Shown here one piece after another: positions 1 through 6,266 of a stretch of DNA of 17,017 nt. The position numbers and the translations under genes are program-made. The notes beneath the pieces are model-generated. The model was not told where the DNA came from and did not search any database. It worked only from the letters and a program-made list of their open reading frames with translations. The DNA comes from DASYYE01 sp035946955 (GTDB taxonomy: Bacteria > Actinomycetota > Actinomycetes > Streptosporangiales > Streptosporangiaceae). The stretch covers positions 1 through 17,017 of the forward strand of contig DASYYE010000293.1 in assembly GCA_035946955.1 (NCBI GenBank). Reading direction: 5' to 3'. Each line of letters begins with the position of its first letter. Position 1 is the stretch's first letter.

Positions 1-1520
1 GCCGGGGGGGGGGGTCGGGTGGGGGGCGCGGGGTGGCGGGTGGGCGGCGGTGTCGTCCCTGGAGCGTTGTGGGCGGGGGCCGGTGAGGTGGCCCGGGCCG
101 TCGGCGGTGTGGCCACGTGAGAAGTACCGTCGAAGCGGTACAGGTCAAAGTGCTGCATGAGGTCGACCAGCTTGGTGCCGTAGCCGGGGTCGGTCGCGTA
201 GACACCGGTCAGTGCGCCCGCGAACGCGTCGGCGTCCTGGTGGACTGCCATGGCACGGCCGTAGAATCCGCTCGTCGCGATGAGGCGGGCGTGGTCCGCA
301 ATGCTCTCCGCGGCGTTGTGGTAGACGCGGAACGAGGCGATCCGGGTGACCAGGTGCCCGCCCAGGTACTCCTGCGAAGGCTGCGAATCGCTGCCAGCGG
401 GGCCGGTCCCCTTGATGCCGAACAGATTGTGGTCGCGGGTGGCGAGCTTGCTCATGCCCCAGCCCGATTCGTCAATCGCCTGTGCGATAGTGACCGCTGC
501 TGGCACGCCGTAGGTACGTTGCGCCGCCATCGCACCGGGCGCGACCTCCCGGATGAACGCCTGCTGCTCCTGGGCGTCCGGCACCGGCAGCGGTGTGGCC
601 GTGGGCGGCGGCTGGTGCCTGGTGTAGTGGCTGGCGTGTGGCGTGGCCCGGACATGTGGCGGTTGCTGGTCGAGGGCGGTCGTGCCTTCCAGCCCGGGGA
701 TGACAGGCGCGTTCTGTGCGGCTCCACTGGCCTGTGCCCGGTCGCGCTGGGTGCCCGCGTGGTGATGGGTGCTCACATGGTGATGGGCGGCCGGGGCCTG
801 CGCGGCGGTGCCGGCCACTTCCCCGTTGTTGACGAAACCCTGGACTCCGTCGGCAGCCAGCGAACCACCGTACTGGTGGGCATTGACAGAGTAGTTGGGC
901 ACTGAGTCGCCGCCGATGGTGTGGAGTACGCCGTCGGCGTATTTCGTGACCACTTCGACATGGCCGTCGAACATGACCCAGTCGCCGGGTTGCGGTTCAT
1001 ACCCACCGCCGAGCGGGTGCCAGCGGCCGTGGGCTTCCGCGTCCTGCAGCACGGACACGATGCCCGGCGACTGCGGGTTGGGGTCCACCCGCACGTCGGC
1101 CCACTGGTGCATGGGCCACGGGTACGAAGTGCCGCCGGTCACCCAGCTCTGCTGCCCCACGATCTGCGAACCCAGCTCAAGCGTCAGGCTGGCGAAGGCA
1201 GCACACGACGCACCATGGTCGACGCCATCGATGCTGTCGTGCTGCCAGATGATCGCCTCCATCTCAGCCGGGCTCTTGCCCGCGGCCATCCGCAGGTAGT
1301 AGCTGGCCACGTGCACGATGGCCGCACGCAGCATCGCGTCGCCCCCTGGAGCTGGCTGGGCGGCCTGCTCCAGGGCCATCAGGTGGATCGGCATGCTCGC
1401 CGGTGACGTGAGGTCGGCCGGCGCCTTCGGGACGAAGTTGAACCCGGCGATCCCACCGCCCACGCTGAGGCTCACCAGCGCGGTGACTTGCTGCCACCAG
1501 GGCTTGGCCGGCGGGTGCAC
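1..1520 (-). CDS. Secreted two-domain peptidoglycan hydrolase (CHAP + GH73 glucosaminidase), partial at left edge
   Basis: The minus frame stays open from the start to the window edge, about 506 residues, with the C-terminus missing. A short N-terminus (KPWWQQ) leads into a hydrophobic stretch at residues 12-30, a likely signal peptide or anchor. Residues about 60-230 look like a CHAP amidase/endopeptidase: Cys106 in GASCAAF, His187 in PGDWVMFDGHVEVV, then TIGGD. A His- and Pro-rich linker (240-315) follows. Residues about 318-462 match GH73 N-acetylglucosaminidases of the FlgJ type: AIDESGWGMSKLA with catalytic Glu351, then HNLFGIKG and a late TDPGYGTKLVDLM. The tail becomes Pro/Thr-rich; its codons give the G-runs at the window start. 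Expected role: cleaving both glycan and peptide bonds of the wall. I chose GTG at 1520 because AAGGAGG lies 8 nt upstream. An in-frame ATG at 1577, 14 nt after the previous stop, is the alternative. It follows the 1592-2665 gene and is probably co-transcribed with it. Confidence 0.85.
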   Translation of the reverse strand, partial: MHPPAKPWWQQVTALVSLSVGGGIAGFNFVPKAPADLTSPASMPIHLMALEQAAQPAPGGDAMLRAAIVHVASYYLRMAAGKSPAEMEAIIWQHDSIDGVDHGASCAAFASLTLELGSQIVGQQSWVTGGTSYPWPMHQWADVRVDPNPQSPGIVSVLQDAEAHGRWHPLGGGYEPQPGDWVMFDGHVEVVTKYADGVLHTIGGDSVPNYSVNAHQYGGSLAADGVQGFVNNGEVAGTAAQAPAAHHHVSTHHHAGTQRDRAQASGAAQNAPVIPGLEGTTALDQQPPHVRATPHASHYTRHQPPPTATPLPVPDAQEQQAFIREVAPGAMAAQRTYGVPAAVTIAQAIDESGWGMSKLATRDHNLFGIKGTGPAGSDSQPSQEYLGGHLVTRIASFRVYHNAAESIADHARLIATSGFYGRAMAVHQDADAFAGALTGVYATDPGYGTKLVDLMQHFDLYRFDGTSHVATPPTARATSPAPAHNAPGTTPPPTRHPAPPTRPPPP

Positions 1521-1528
1521 GAACTCGA

Positions 1529-1535
1529 CCTCCTT
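1529..1535 (-). promoter_or_regulatory. Shine-Dalgarno site fixing the GTG start of the CHAP-GH73 gene
   Basis: AAGGAGG on the minus strand is a full anti-16S match, 8 nt before GTG 1520. The in-frame ATG at 1577 has no comparable site. If the ATG were used, the protein would gain a basic leader (PRKRKEVEF) of 19 residues. Confidence 0.6.
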
Positions 1536-1591
1536 GCGCTTTCGTGGTGAGGGTCGGGGGTGGGGATGCCCGGCCATCGGCGGGGACTGGT

Positions 1592-2665
1592 TCAGGAAGT
1601 GGGGTGGGGGAGGTGTTTGAGGATTGCCTGGACCGTCTGGTCGCCCGGGTTGTTGGCGTTCTCGAACAGCGCGGCCGTGTCCTGGGCGTCCCTGGTCGTC
1701 GCGCCCACGACCCACCGCTGGTACACATCTGCCACGAGCGCAGCCTCGCCAGCCATGCCGGTCACGGCCTTGGCGCAGAGGCTGGGGAACCCCTTCTGCG
1801 ACTTGAGTCTGGCTGAGCCCGTGTACCGCCGGCAGTTTGCGGGGTCACCTTCGAGGCCTGGCTGCACCACCTGGCTGCCGTTGGCGCCGATCACGGTCGC
1901 CCCGCCGATGATGTTGTTGATCGCCCGCGCCGCGACCGCCAGGCTGTCGACCGGGTTCGTCGGGTCGTAAGGGTGGTGGAGGTTGAGGGACCAGGCCAGC
2001 TCGCCGCCCTGGGCGGGGCTGATCGGCTCGAGCCCCACCCGGCCGGTCTTGGCATCCGCGAAGTCCGGGTTGTCGCCGCTGGTCATCAGGGCGAACACCC
2101 ACAGGATCTGCCGGGTGGACCGGGCGCACGCGAAGTTGACCTGACCAGGCTCGGACGCCACGTCGGGGTTCTGGCATGCCCTGTTTGCCTGGCCCTGCAC
2201 CACGGCCACGCTGGCGGGCCACGACGCTCCGCCACCGGACAGGACCATCACCCATACGAGGGCGAGCGCGGCGACGATGGCCGCCCCACCTGTTGCCTTG
2301 GTGGCCAGCGAGAGGCCGGGACGGTAGGCGTTCGAACGGCCACGGGTGAGTATGACCTCCGTGTGCGCATTACCGGGGTGCTCCTCCCCATCTCCGTCCA
2401 CGTCCAGGTCACCGCCGGGGACAGCCCAGTGCCGTCCGCCCACAATGGGTTCGTCGTCCGCGGGGTCCAGGTCCGCCACGGCGACTCCGCGGGCCTGGCG
2501 CGCCGGACCCGGCGCGGCTGGGCCGCTCTGCACCGCCTGCGATAGCTCCCGTTCGATCGACATTCGCATGTCGGTGAGCCTGCGCTCCAGCTCAGCCGTG
2601 CGGTTCCGCAGGTCGGCGAGGCGGCGGCTCTTCAGCGGGATGGTGTTGTCGGTCTGTGGTCTCAC
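1592..2665 (-). CDS. Membrane-anchored protein with coiled coil and lytic-transglycosylase-like ectodomain lacking the catalytic Glu
   Basis: 357 residues with a GTG start at 2665; GAGGTGA lies just upstream. Domains in order: a charged heptad-like helix (12-46, probable coiled coil), an acidic linker, one transmembrane segment (125-144) and an exported domain. The ectodomain keeps the spacing of SLT-type transglycosylases. ALMTSGDNPDF (192-202) aligns with the usual ESGFNP, GLEPISPAQ (211-219) with GLMQIMPAT, and HPYDPTNPVDSLAVAARAI with the D-P-x-x-N-I-x-x-G motif. The catalytic Glu position holds Thr195, so the fold may be present without activity. Four cysteines (164, 180, 278, 297) could form two disulfides outside the cell. 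It lies directly upstream of the wall hydrolase gene, separated from its ATG alternative by 14 nt, which suggests joint action at the wall. Paired wall-remodelling proteins like these occur in conjugative elements, but no transfer genes are visible here. The fold assignment is by eye and moderate. Confidence 0.75.
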   Translation of the reverse strand: MRPQTDNTIPLKSRRLADLRNRTAELERRLTDMRMSIERELSQAVQSGPAAPGPARQARGVAVADLDPADDEPIVGGRHWAVPGGDLDVDGDGEEHPGNAHTEVILTRGRSNAYRPGLSLATKATGGAAIVAALALVWVMVLSGGGASWPASVAVVQGQANRACQNPDVASEPGQVNFACARSTRQILWVFALMTSGDNPDFADAKTGRVGLEPISPAQGGELAWSLNLHHPYDPTNPVDSLAVAARAINNIIGGATVIGANGSQVVQPGLEGDPANCRRYTGSARLKSQKGFPSLCAKAVTGMAGEAALVADVYQRWVVGATTRDAQDTAALFENANNPGDQTVQAILKHLPHPTS

Positions 2666-2755
2666 TTTCTCACCTCTGGCATATGGCCTGTGCTCGGTGG
2701 GTCTAGCTCCTTAGGACGGGGTGCCGGATGCACCCGGGGAGCGGGGTGTGACCGC

Positions 2756-2770
2756 GGCATGGCCCATGCC
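2756..2770. repeat. Perfect palindrome GGCATGG-C-CCATGCC
   Basis: 7-bp arms around a single central base, about 90 bp upstream of the 2665 start. It could be an operator or an RNA stem in the leader. Its function is not known. Confidence 0.5.
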
Positions 2771-2776
2771 ACGTCG

Positions 2777-2802
2777 GCCGGTGACGGGTGCCGGTGACGG
2801 GA
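2777..2802. repeat. Tandem 13-bp direct repeat (GCCGGTGACGGGT/A x2)
   Basis: Two adjacent 13-bp units differ only at the last base. They directly abut the hairpin at 2803-2828 and lie in the leader of the 2665 gene. Adjacent direct and inverted repeats are typical of protein-binding sites such as operators or transfer/replication sites. Confidence 0.6.
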
Positions 2803-2828
2803 CCGGACGTGGCTGCGGCCACGTCCGG
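2803..2828. repeat. Strong hairpin, 11-bp perfect stem with a 4-nt loop
   Basis: Arms CCGGACGTGGC (2803-2813) and GCCACGTCCGG (2818-2828) surround TGCG. No U-tract follows on either strand, and the nearest upstream minus stop is about 230 bp away (3061), so a terminator is unlikely. It is more plausibly a leader structure or protein site for the minus-strand operon starting at 2665. Confidence 0.6.
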
Positions 2829-2884
2829 CGCCCGGCCCCCGCAAACTGTCCGACCCTCGTGGCAGCATAGGTGACCTGGAACAT

Positions 2885-2949
2885 GTGTCTAATTAGAACA
2901 CAAAAACGAGCTGGGTGTGAAGCACTCAGCAGTTAGAACACGCGTTCGC
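2885..2949. promoter_or_regulatory. AT-rich promoter/operator island with repeated TTAGAACAC and a LexA-box-like site
   Basis: The only AT-rich stretch in this 395-bp gap. TTAGAACAC occurs at 2893-2901 and again at 2933-2941, 40 bp apart. The first copy is half of an imperfect palindrome, GTGT-CTAATTAG-A-ACAC (2885-2901). The second runs into GAACACGCGTTCG (2936-2948), which fits the actinobacterial SOS-box core CGAAC-N4-GTTCG except for the first C. It probably holds the promoter of the minus-strand wall-hydrolase operon, giving a leader of roughly 200 nt. I could not settle on -35/-10 hexamers. Only the repeats are seen directly. Confidence 0.45.
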
Positions 2950-3060
2950 ACAAGATCAGGCTAGCGCAGTCCGAGGCCCCCTGGGAGGGCCCGGTGGCAC
3001 AGGCGGCGAGCACCTGGCCGAACCCGGGCAAGGGGGTCGATACCGGGCCGGCCGCCGGCC

Positions 3061-3282
3061 TCAGCGTGGCGCTGGCGGGGTGCGCCGGGCACGGCCGGTG
3101 GTCCGCGCCGCGGACAGGATGAGCCCGAGCCCGACCAAGGCGCCCACCGCCCCGATGACCGCCCAGACCCGCTGACCGTTCATGCCCCCGGTCTGGCCCA
3201 GCAGGTTGAGTCCCTGCAAGATCCACACAATCCCCAGGACCACCAGCAAGCCACCCAGCACCGCGAAGATCTTGGACCACAT
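3061..3282 (-). CDS. Small two-TM membrane protein
   Basis: 73 residues starting MWSKIFAVLGG. GGAGG lies 5 nt before the ATG at 3282, so this start is preferred over the longer open frame from 3333. Two hydrophobic helices (about 5-24 and 36-54) are joined by LNLLGQTGGMNGQRVW, and a basic tail (RTTGRARRTPPAPR) follows. The WILQGLN...G...W..IG layout is common in short actinobacterial and proteobacterial inner-membrane proteins of unknown role. It is transcribed away from the GT4 gene and shares the 3283-3523 gap with it. No function can be assigned. Confidence 0.75.
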   Translation of the reverse strand: MWSKIFAVLGGLLVVLGIVWILQGLNLLGQTGGMNGQRVWAVIGAVGALVGLGLILSAARTTGRARRTPPAPR

Positions 3283-3523
3283 GCATGCCTCCAGTGCGGG
3301 TCGGGGCTGGTCAAACACGCCAAGCGGGCCCACGCTACGCGCGTGTGCGCCTTCTGTCGATGCCTGGCTGGGCCGCCATTGCCGGACATGGCCACAACCG
3401 CGGTTCCGTCATCGGGTTCTGTGCGTTGACCTGGGCATTCGCACTACATTTGTCATCAATTATTTGCCTGCGAGTAACGGTGTCGAGTATGCAGGAAGCG
3501 ATCAAGCCGGCCACTCTAGGAGT
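3283..3523. promoter_or_regulatory. Divergent intergenic region with a possible promoter for the GT4 gene
   Basis: Gene-free gap between the small membrane protein (minus) and the glycosyltransferase (plus). TTGACC at 3426-3431 resembles a -35 box and is followed by the AT-rich stretch 3445-3464 where a -10 would lie. No hexamer there is a good match at 16-18 bp, so the exact promoter is uncertain. No other genes or strong repeats were seen. Confidence 0.3.
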
Positions 3524-4672
3524 GTGCGGATCGCATATGTCACAGAGTCTTTCCCGCCCGACGTCAACGGCATGGCACACACCGCTGTGCGCGTTGCCGA
3601 GCACCTGGTCAGCCGTGGCCACGAGCCGCTGATCATTGCTCCAGAGCCCGCCCGGGGGCTGGCCCGACCGGACGCGGACCTCGGCTACCCGGTGGTACGG
3701 ATCCCATCGGTGGGCGTGCCACTCTACAAAGGCTTCCGGGTGGGCCTGCCCGGCCCGCGCCTGCGCAGGGCGGTGGCGGCACACGGCACCGACCTCATCC
3801 ACCTGGCGGGGCCGTTCGTCCTGGGTGCTATCGCCACCGCCGCGGCCAAGCGGCTCAAGCTGCCCACCGTCGCCGTGTACGCGACGGACATGGCCGCCTA
3901 TGCCCGGATGTACAACACGGGGAGCGCTGGCGAGGCCATCGCATGGCACCACCTGCGCTGGATCCACAACACGGCCGCCCGGACCTTGGCGCCCTCGACG
4001 GCAACCGCGACCGACCTCCGTACCCACGGGTTTGAGCGGGTCTGCCTGTGGGGCCGGGGTGTGGACACCACACGCTTCAACCCGGCCAAGCGCAGCCCCA
4101 AGCTGCGGGCCGAGGTCGCACCGGGTGGCGAGGTGATAGTCGGCTACGTTGGCAGGCTGGCGCAGGAGAAGTGCCTTCCGTTGCTCAGCGAAGTGGCAGC
4201 CCTGCCGGGAGTGCGCCTGGTAGTCGTGGGTGCGGGCCCCGCTGAAGCGCTGGCGCGCCGGGCATTGCCGGATGCGCTGTTCCTCGGTCCGCGTGAGGGT
4301 GATGACCTCGCCACCATCTATGCAAGCCTTGATGTCTTCGTGCATGCTGGGCCCCATGAGACGTTCGGGAACACACTCCAGGAGGCTGCGGCGAGTGGCC
4401 TGCCCGTGGTGGCACCGGCGGCCGGAGGCCCGATCGACCTCGTGGCAGACGGAGTGACCGGGTTCCTGGTCGCGCCGGGCGACGCCGGGGCGCTTGCGAG
4501 CGCCGTGGCCAAGCTGGCGACGGACCGGGTGCTGCGCGCCACACAGTCCCGGGCCGCCCGGGAGGGCGTGCGGTACCGTAGCTGGCCAGCCCGGTGTGAC
4601 GAGCTGATCGCCCACTACGAGGCGGTGCTCGGGTGCGACACCATCCCGGTCGCAGCGGAGGCGGCGGCATGA
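3524..4672 (+). CDS. GT4-family (GT-B) glycosyltransferase, MgtA-like alpha-mannosyltransferase
   Basis: 382 residues. The N-terminus RIAYVTESFPPDVNG is the classic opening of GDP-mannose-dependent MgtA/PimB-type enzymes. The donor domain has GYVGRLAQEK (207-216), VVVGAGP, and HETFGNTLQEA, giving the EX7E pair Glu279/Glu287, then GGPIDLVADGVTGFLV. It probably adds mannose from GDP-mannose to a lipid or glycolipid acceptor at the cytoplasmic membrane face; the acceptor cannot be told from sequence. The chosen GTG (3524) gives the family-typical N-terminus, but its AGGAG (3518-3522) is only 1 nt away. A TTG at about 3463 is in frame without an SD, and leaderless translation is also possible. 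Its stop overlaps the start of the SGNH hydrolase (ATGA), implying translational coupling. This GT4-SGNH pair recurs in actinomycetes. Confidence 0.88.
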   Translation: MRIAYVTESFPPDVNGMAHTAVRVAEHLVSRGHEPLIIAPEPARGLARPDADLGYPVVRIPSVGVPLYKGFRVGLPGPRLRRAVAAHGTDLIHLAGPFVLGAIATAAAKRLKLPTVAVYATDMAAYARMYNTGSAGEAIAWHHLRWIHNTAARTLAPSTATATDLRTHGFERVCLWGRGVDTTRFNPAKRSPKLRAEVAPGGEVIVGYVGRLAQEKCLPLLSEVAALPGVRLVVVGAGPAEALARRALPDALFLGPREGDDLATIYASLDVFVHAGPHETFGNTLQEAAASGLPVVAPAAGGPIDLVADGVTGFLVAPGDAGALASAVAKLATDRVLRATQSRAAREGVRYRSWPARCDELIAHYEAVLGCDTIPVAAEAAA

Positions 4673-5544
4673 CCACGTTCACGGCGCTTGGTGACTCCAT
4701 CACACTGGGCGTGGGGGATCCCGTCCGTACCGAGCCAGGCCGCCACGCGTGGCGTGGCTGGGCGGCGCTCCTGGCGGAGAGCCTGCATGATCCGGTACTG
4801 CACAACCTGGCTACGAACGGGGCCTGCGCGCAGCATGTCGAGCGTGACCAGCTCCCGCAGGCGCTGCAGTTGCGCCCCGACATCGCCAGTGTCGTGTTCG
4901 GCGTCAATGACACGCTGCGGTCGGGGTTCGACCCGGACCGGATCGCGGCGGCCGCCGGCCATACGGTGGGTGCGCTGCGCGCGGCCGGCGCCGAGGTTCT
5001 CACCATGAGACTGCCCGACCCCGGCCAGATGCTCGGGCTCCCCGGCGTGCTCGCCCGGCCGCTGGCTCGGCGGGCACACAAGGTGAACGCAGTGATGGAT
5101 GCCGTCTCAGAGCGGTTCGGTACGTTGCACTTTGACGCCGCCTCGGACGAGGAGGCATACCTGCCGGGAATGTGGGCCGTGGACCGGCTCCACCCGAGCG
5201 AGCGTGGTCACCGGCTGATCGCCCGGCGTTTCCACGCACTGCTGGTGGCTGCGGGCGTTTCCCTCGGCCCGGCCCCGGACCCTGATCCCTCGAGCCCTGC
5301 CCCTTCGCGCCTCGCCGAACTCGGTTGGCTGGCCACCAAGGGCACCGCCTGGGTGGTGCGCCGGTCCACCGACCTCGTCCCCTACCTGCTGGCCATGGCG
5401 GCCCGCGAGGTGTTCACACGCCCGAACTGCGAGCAGCCCCCCTCCCTGGCCGTCCTGCCCGCAACGCAGACCGCACCATATGCCGTCCTCCCAGGGCCTG
5501 CTCCCGACGAGGACCGCGGCGAGCCAGCACCCGTCGCGACCTGA
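4669..5544 (+). CDS. SGNH/GDSL-family hydrolase
   Basis: 291 residues. All four SGNH blocks are present: FTALGDS with nucleophile Ser10, Gly51 in NLATNGA, GVND with Asn80, and DRLHP with Asp172/His175. No signal peptide is seen, so it is probably cytoplasmic, acting as an esterase, lipase or deacylase. The catalytic domain ends near residue 195. About 95 further residues follow, Pro-rich (PAPDPDPSSPAPS), then a hydrophobic helix-like part (WLATKGTAWVV...VPYLLAMAA) and a Pro/Glu-rich end. The ATG at 4669 overlaps the mannosyltransferase stop by 4 nt and has GGAGG 8-12 nt upstream. Co-expression with the GT4 suggests (inference) that it acts on the same glycolipid or precursor. Confidence 0.88.
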   Translation: MTTFTALGDSITLGVGDPVRTEPGRHAWRGWAALLAESLHDPVLHNLATNGACAQHVERDQLPQALQLRPDIASVVFGVNDTLRSGFDPDRIAAAAGHTVGALRAAGAEVLTMRLPDPGQMLGLPGVLARPLARRAHKVNAVMDAVSERFGTLHFDAASDEEAYLPGMWAVDRLHPSERGHRLIARRFHALLVAAGVSLGPAPDPDPSSPAPSRLAELGWLATKGTAWVVRRSTDLVPYLLAMAAREVFTRPNCEQPPSLAVLPATQTAPYAVLPGPAPDEDRGEPAPVAT

Positions 5545-5582
5545 CCACCGCAATGCCGGGTGCAGGCCCTCGCAAGGCGGGG

Positions 5583-6149
5583 CTAGAAGGTGTTGTAGTA
5601 CCACCAGGCTGAGGTGTACCAGAGGACGGCAAGCGTGACCGCGAGGGCGCCACCGGCCACCGGCAGCGTCCATCCTGGCAGGCGCCTGCTGTGGACCAGC
5701 AGCACCTTGGCGGTGAACGCGCCGTAGAAGAAGCACCCCGCCAGCGAGTGCACGGCTACCCGCAGACTCGTGAGCTGAACGCCGTAGGCGAGCAGGCAGT
5801 GCACTGCGATGGGCACCGTGAGGGCGAACAGGGCAACCCCTACGACCCGGTGCGTCACCCGGACTGGATGCGGCGCGGAGCCCGCGAATGGCAGCTTGTG
5901 GTAGATCCACAGGGCCAGCACCACCTGCACCACGGCCGCGCCGAGTGCGATGGAGGCCAGTTCCGCCTTGAGCGCGACCGCGTCTAGGCCCACGCGCCCG
6001 AACAGGCTGAACGTATAGACCGGCACGTGCACCCTGCCGACCACGTAGATCGTCACTGCCACCGCCACACCCAGCAGGCCGATGCCCACCAGTTGCCACG
6101 TGGCCCGGTGCCGTGTGCCGCCGCGGCCGATGGTATTGGGTGCTGTCAT
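5583..6149 (-). CDS. Five-TM membrane protein of the DUF6529/cytochrome b561-like type, possible di-haem protein
   Basis: 188 residues. GGAGG sits 6 nt before ATG 6149, so the longer frame from 6200 is not used. Predicted helices lie near 19-37, 62-84, 99-121, 131-152 and 163-180. Two adjacent helices each carry a His at both ends: His100/His117 (THRVVGV...AVHC) and His134/His153 (AVHSLAG...LVHS). That layout could hold one b-type haem near each membrane face, as in b561 and ferric-reductase-like proteins. The protein ends in an aromatic run, LWYTSAWWYYNTF. From memory it resembles DUF6529 proteins; the haem role is inference. It lies 117 bp downstream of the ECF42 gene on the same strand, so it may share a transcript or have its own promoter. 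Confidence 0.75.
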   Translation of the reverse strand: MTAPNTIGRGGTRHRATWQLVGIGLLGVAVAVTIYVVGRVHVPVYTFSLFGRVGLDAVALKAELASIALGAAVVQVVLALWIYHKLPFAGSAPHPVRVTHRVVGVALFALTVPIAVHCLLAYGVQLTSLRVAVHSLAGCFFYGAFTAKVLLVHSRRLPGWTLPVAGGALAVTLAVLWYTSAWWYYNTF

Positions 6150-6266
6150 GTGGTCCTCCGTGCCGCTATCGTCCGTGGCTGCGGATGGCGGGCAACCCAC
6201 TCCTTACGCAAGAACGTCTCGCCGGGCCTGGGGGGTTCACCTGTGGCGGCCTCGTGCGAGGCGATG

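Noticed and set aside
1..60. G-rich run at the window start as a G-quadruplex or regulatory tract
   Set aside because: It is explained by Pro/Thr codons of the hydrolase tail read on the minus strand.
117..905. 262-residue plus-strand ORF
   Set aside because: It is antisense to the CHAP-GH73 gene, whose minus frame shows clear catalytic motifs. It has no family resemblance and an Arg/Val/Gly-rich shadow composition.
2662..2868. 68-residue minus ORF whose TGA overlaps the GTG 2665 start
   Set aside because: The overlap is tempting, but it spans the hairpin and repeats, has mixed codon use, no SD and no recognisable protein features.
3335..4615. 426-residue minus-strand ORF
   Set aside because: It lies opposite the GT4 gene, which carries all family motifs; it is a GC-bias shadow.
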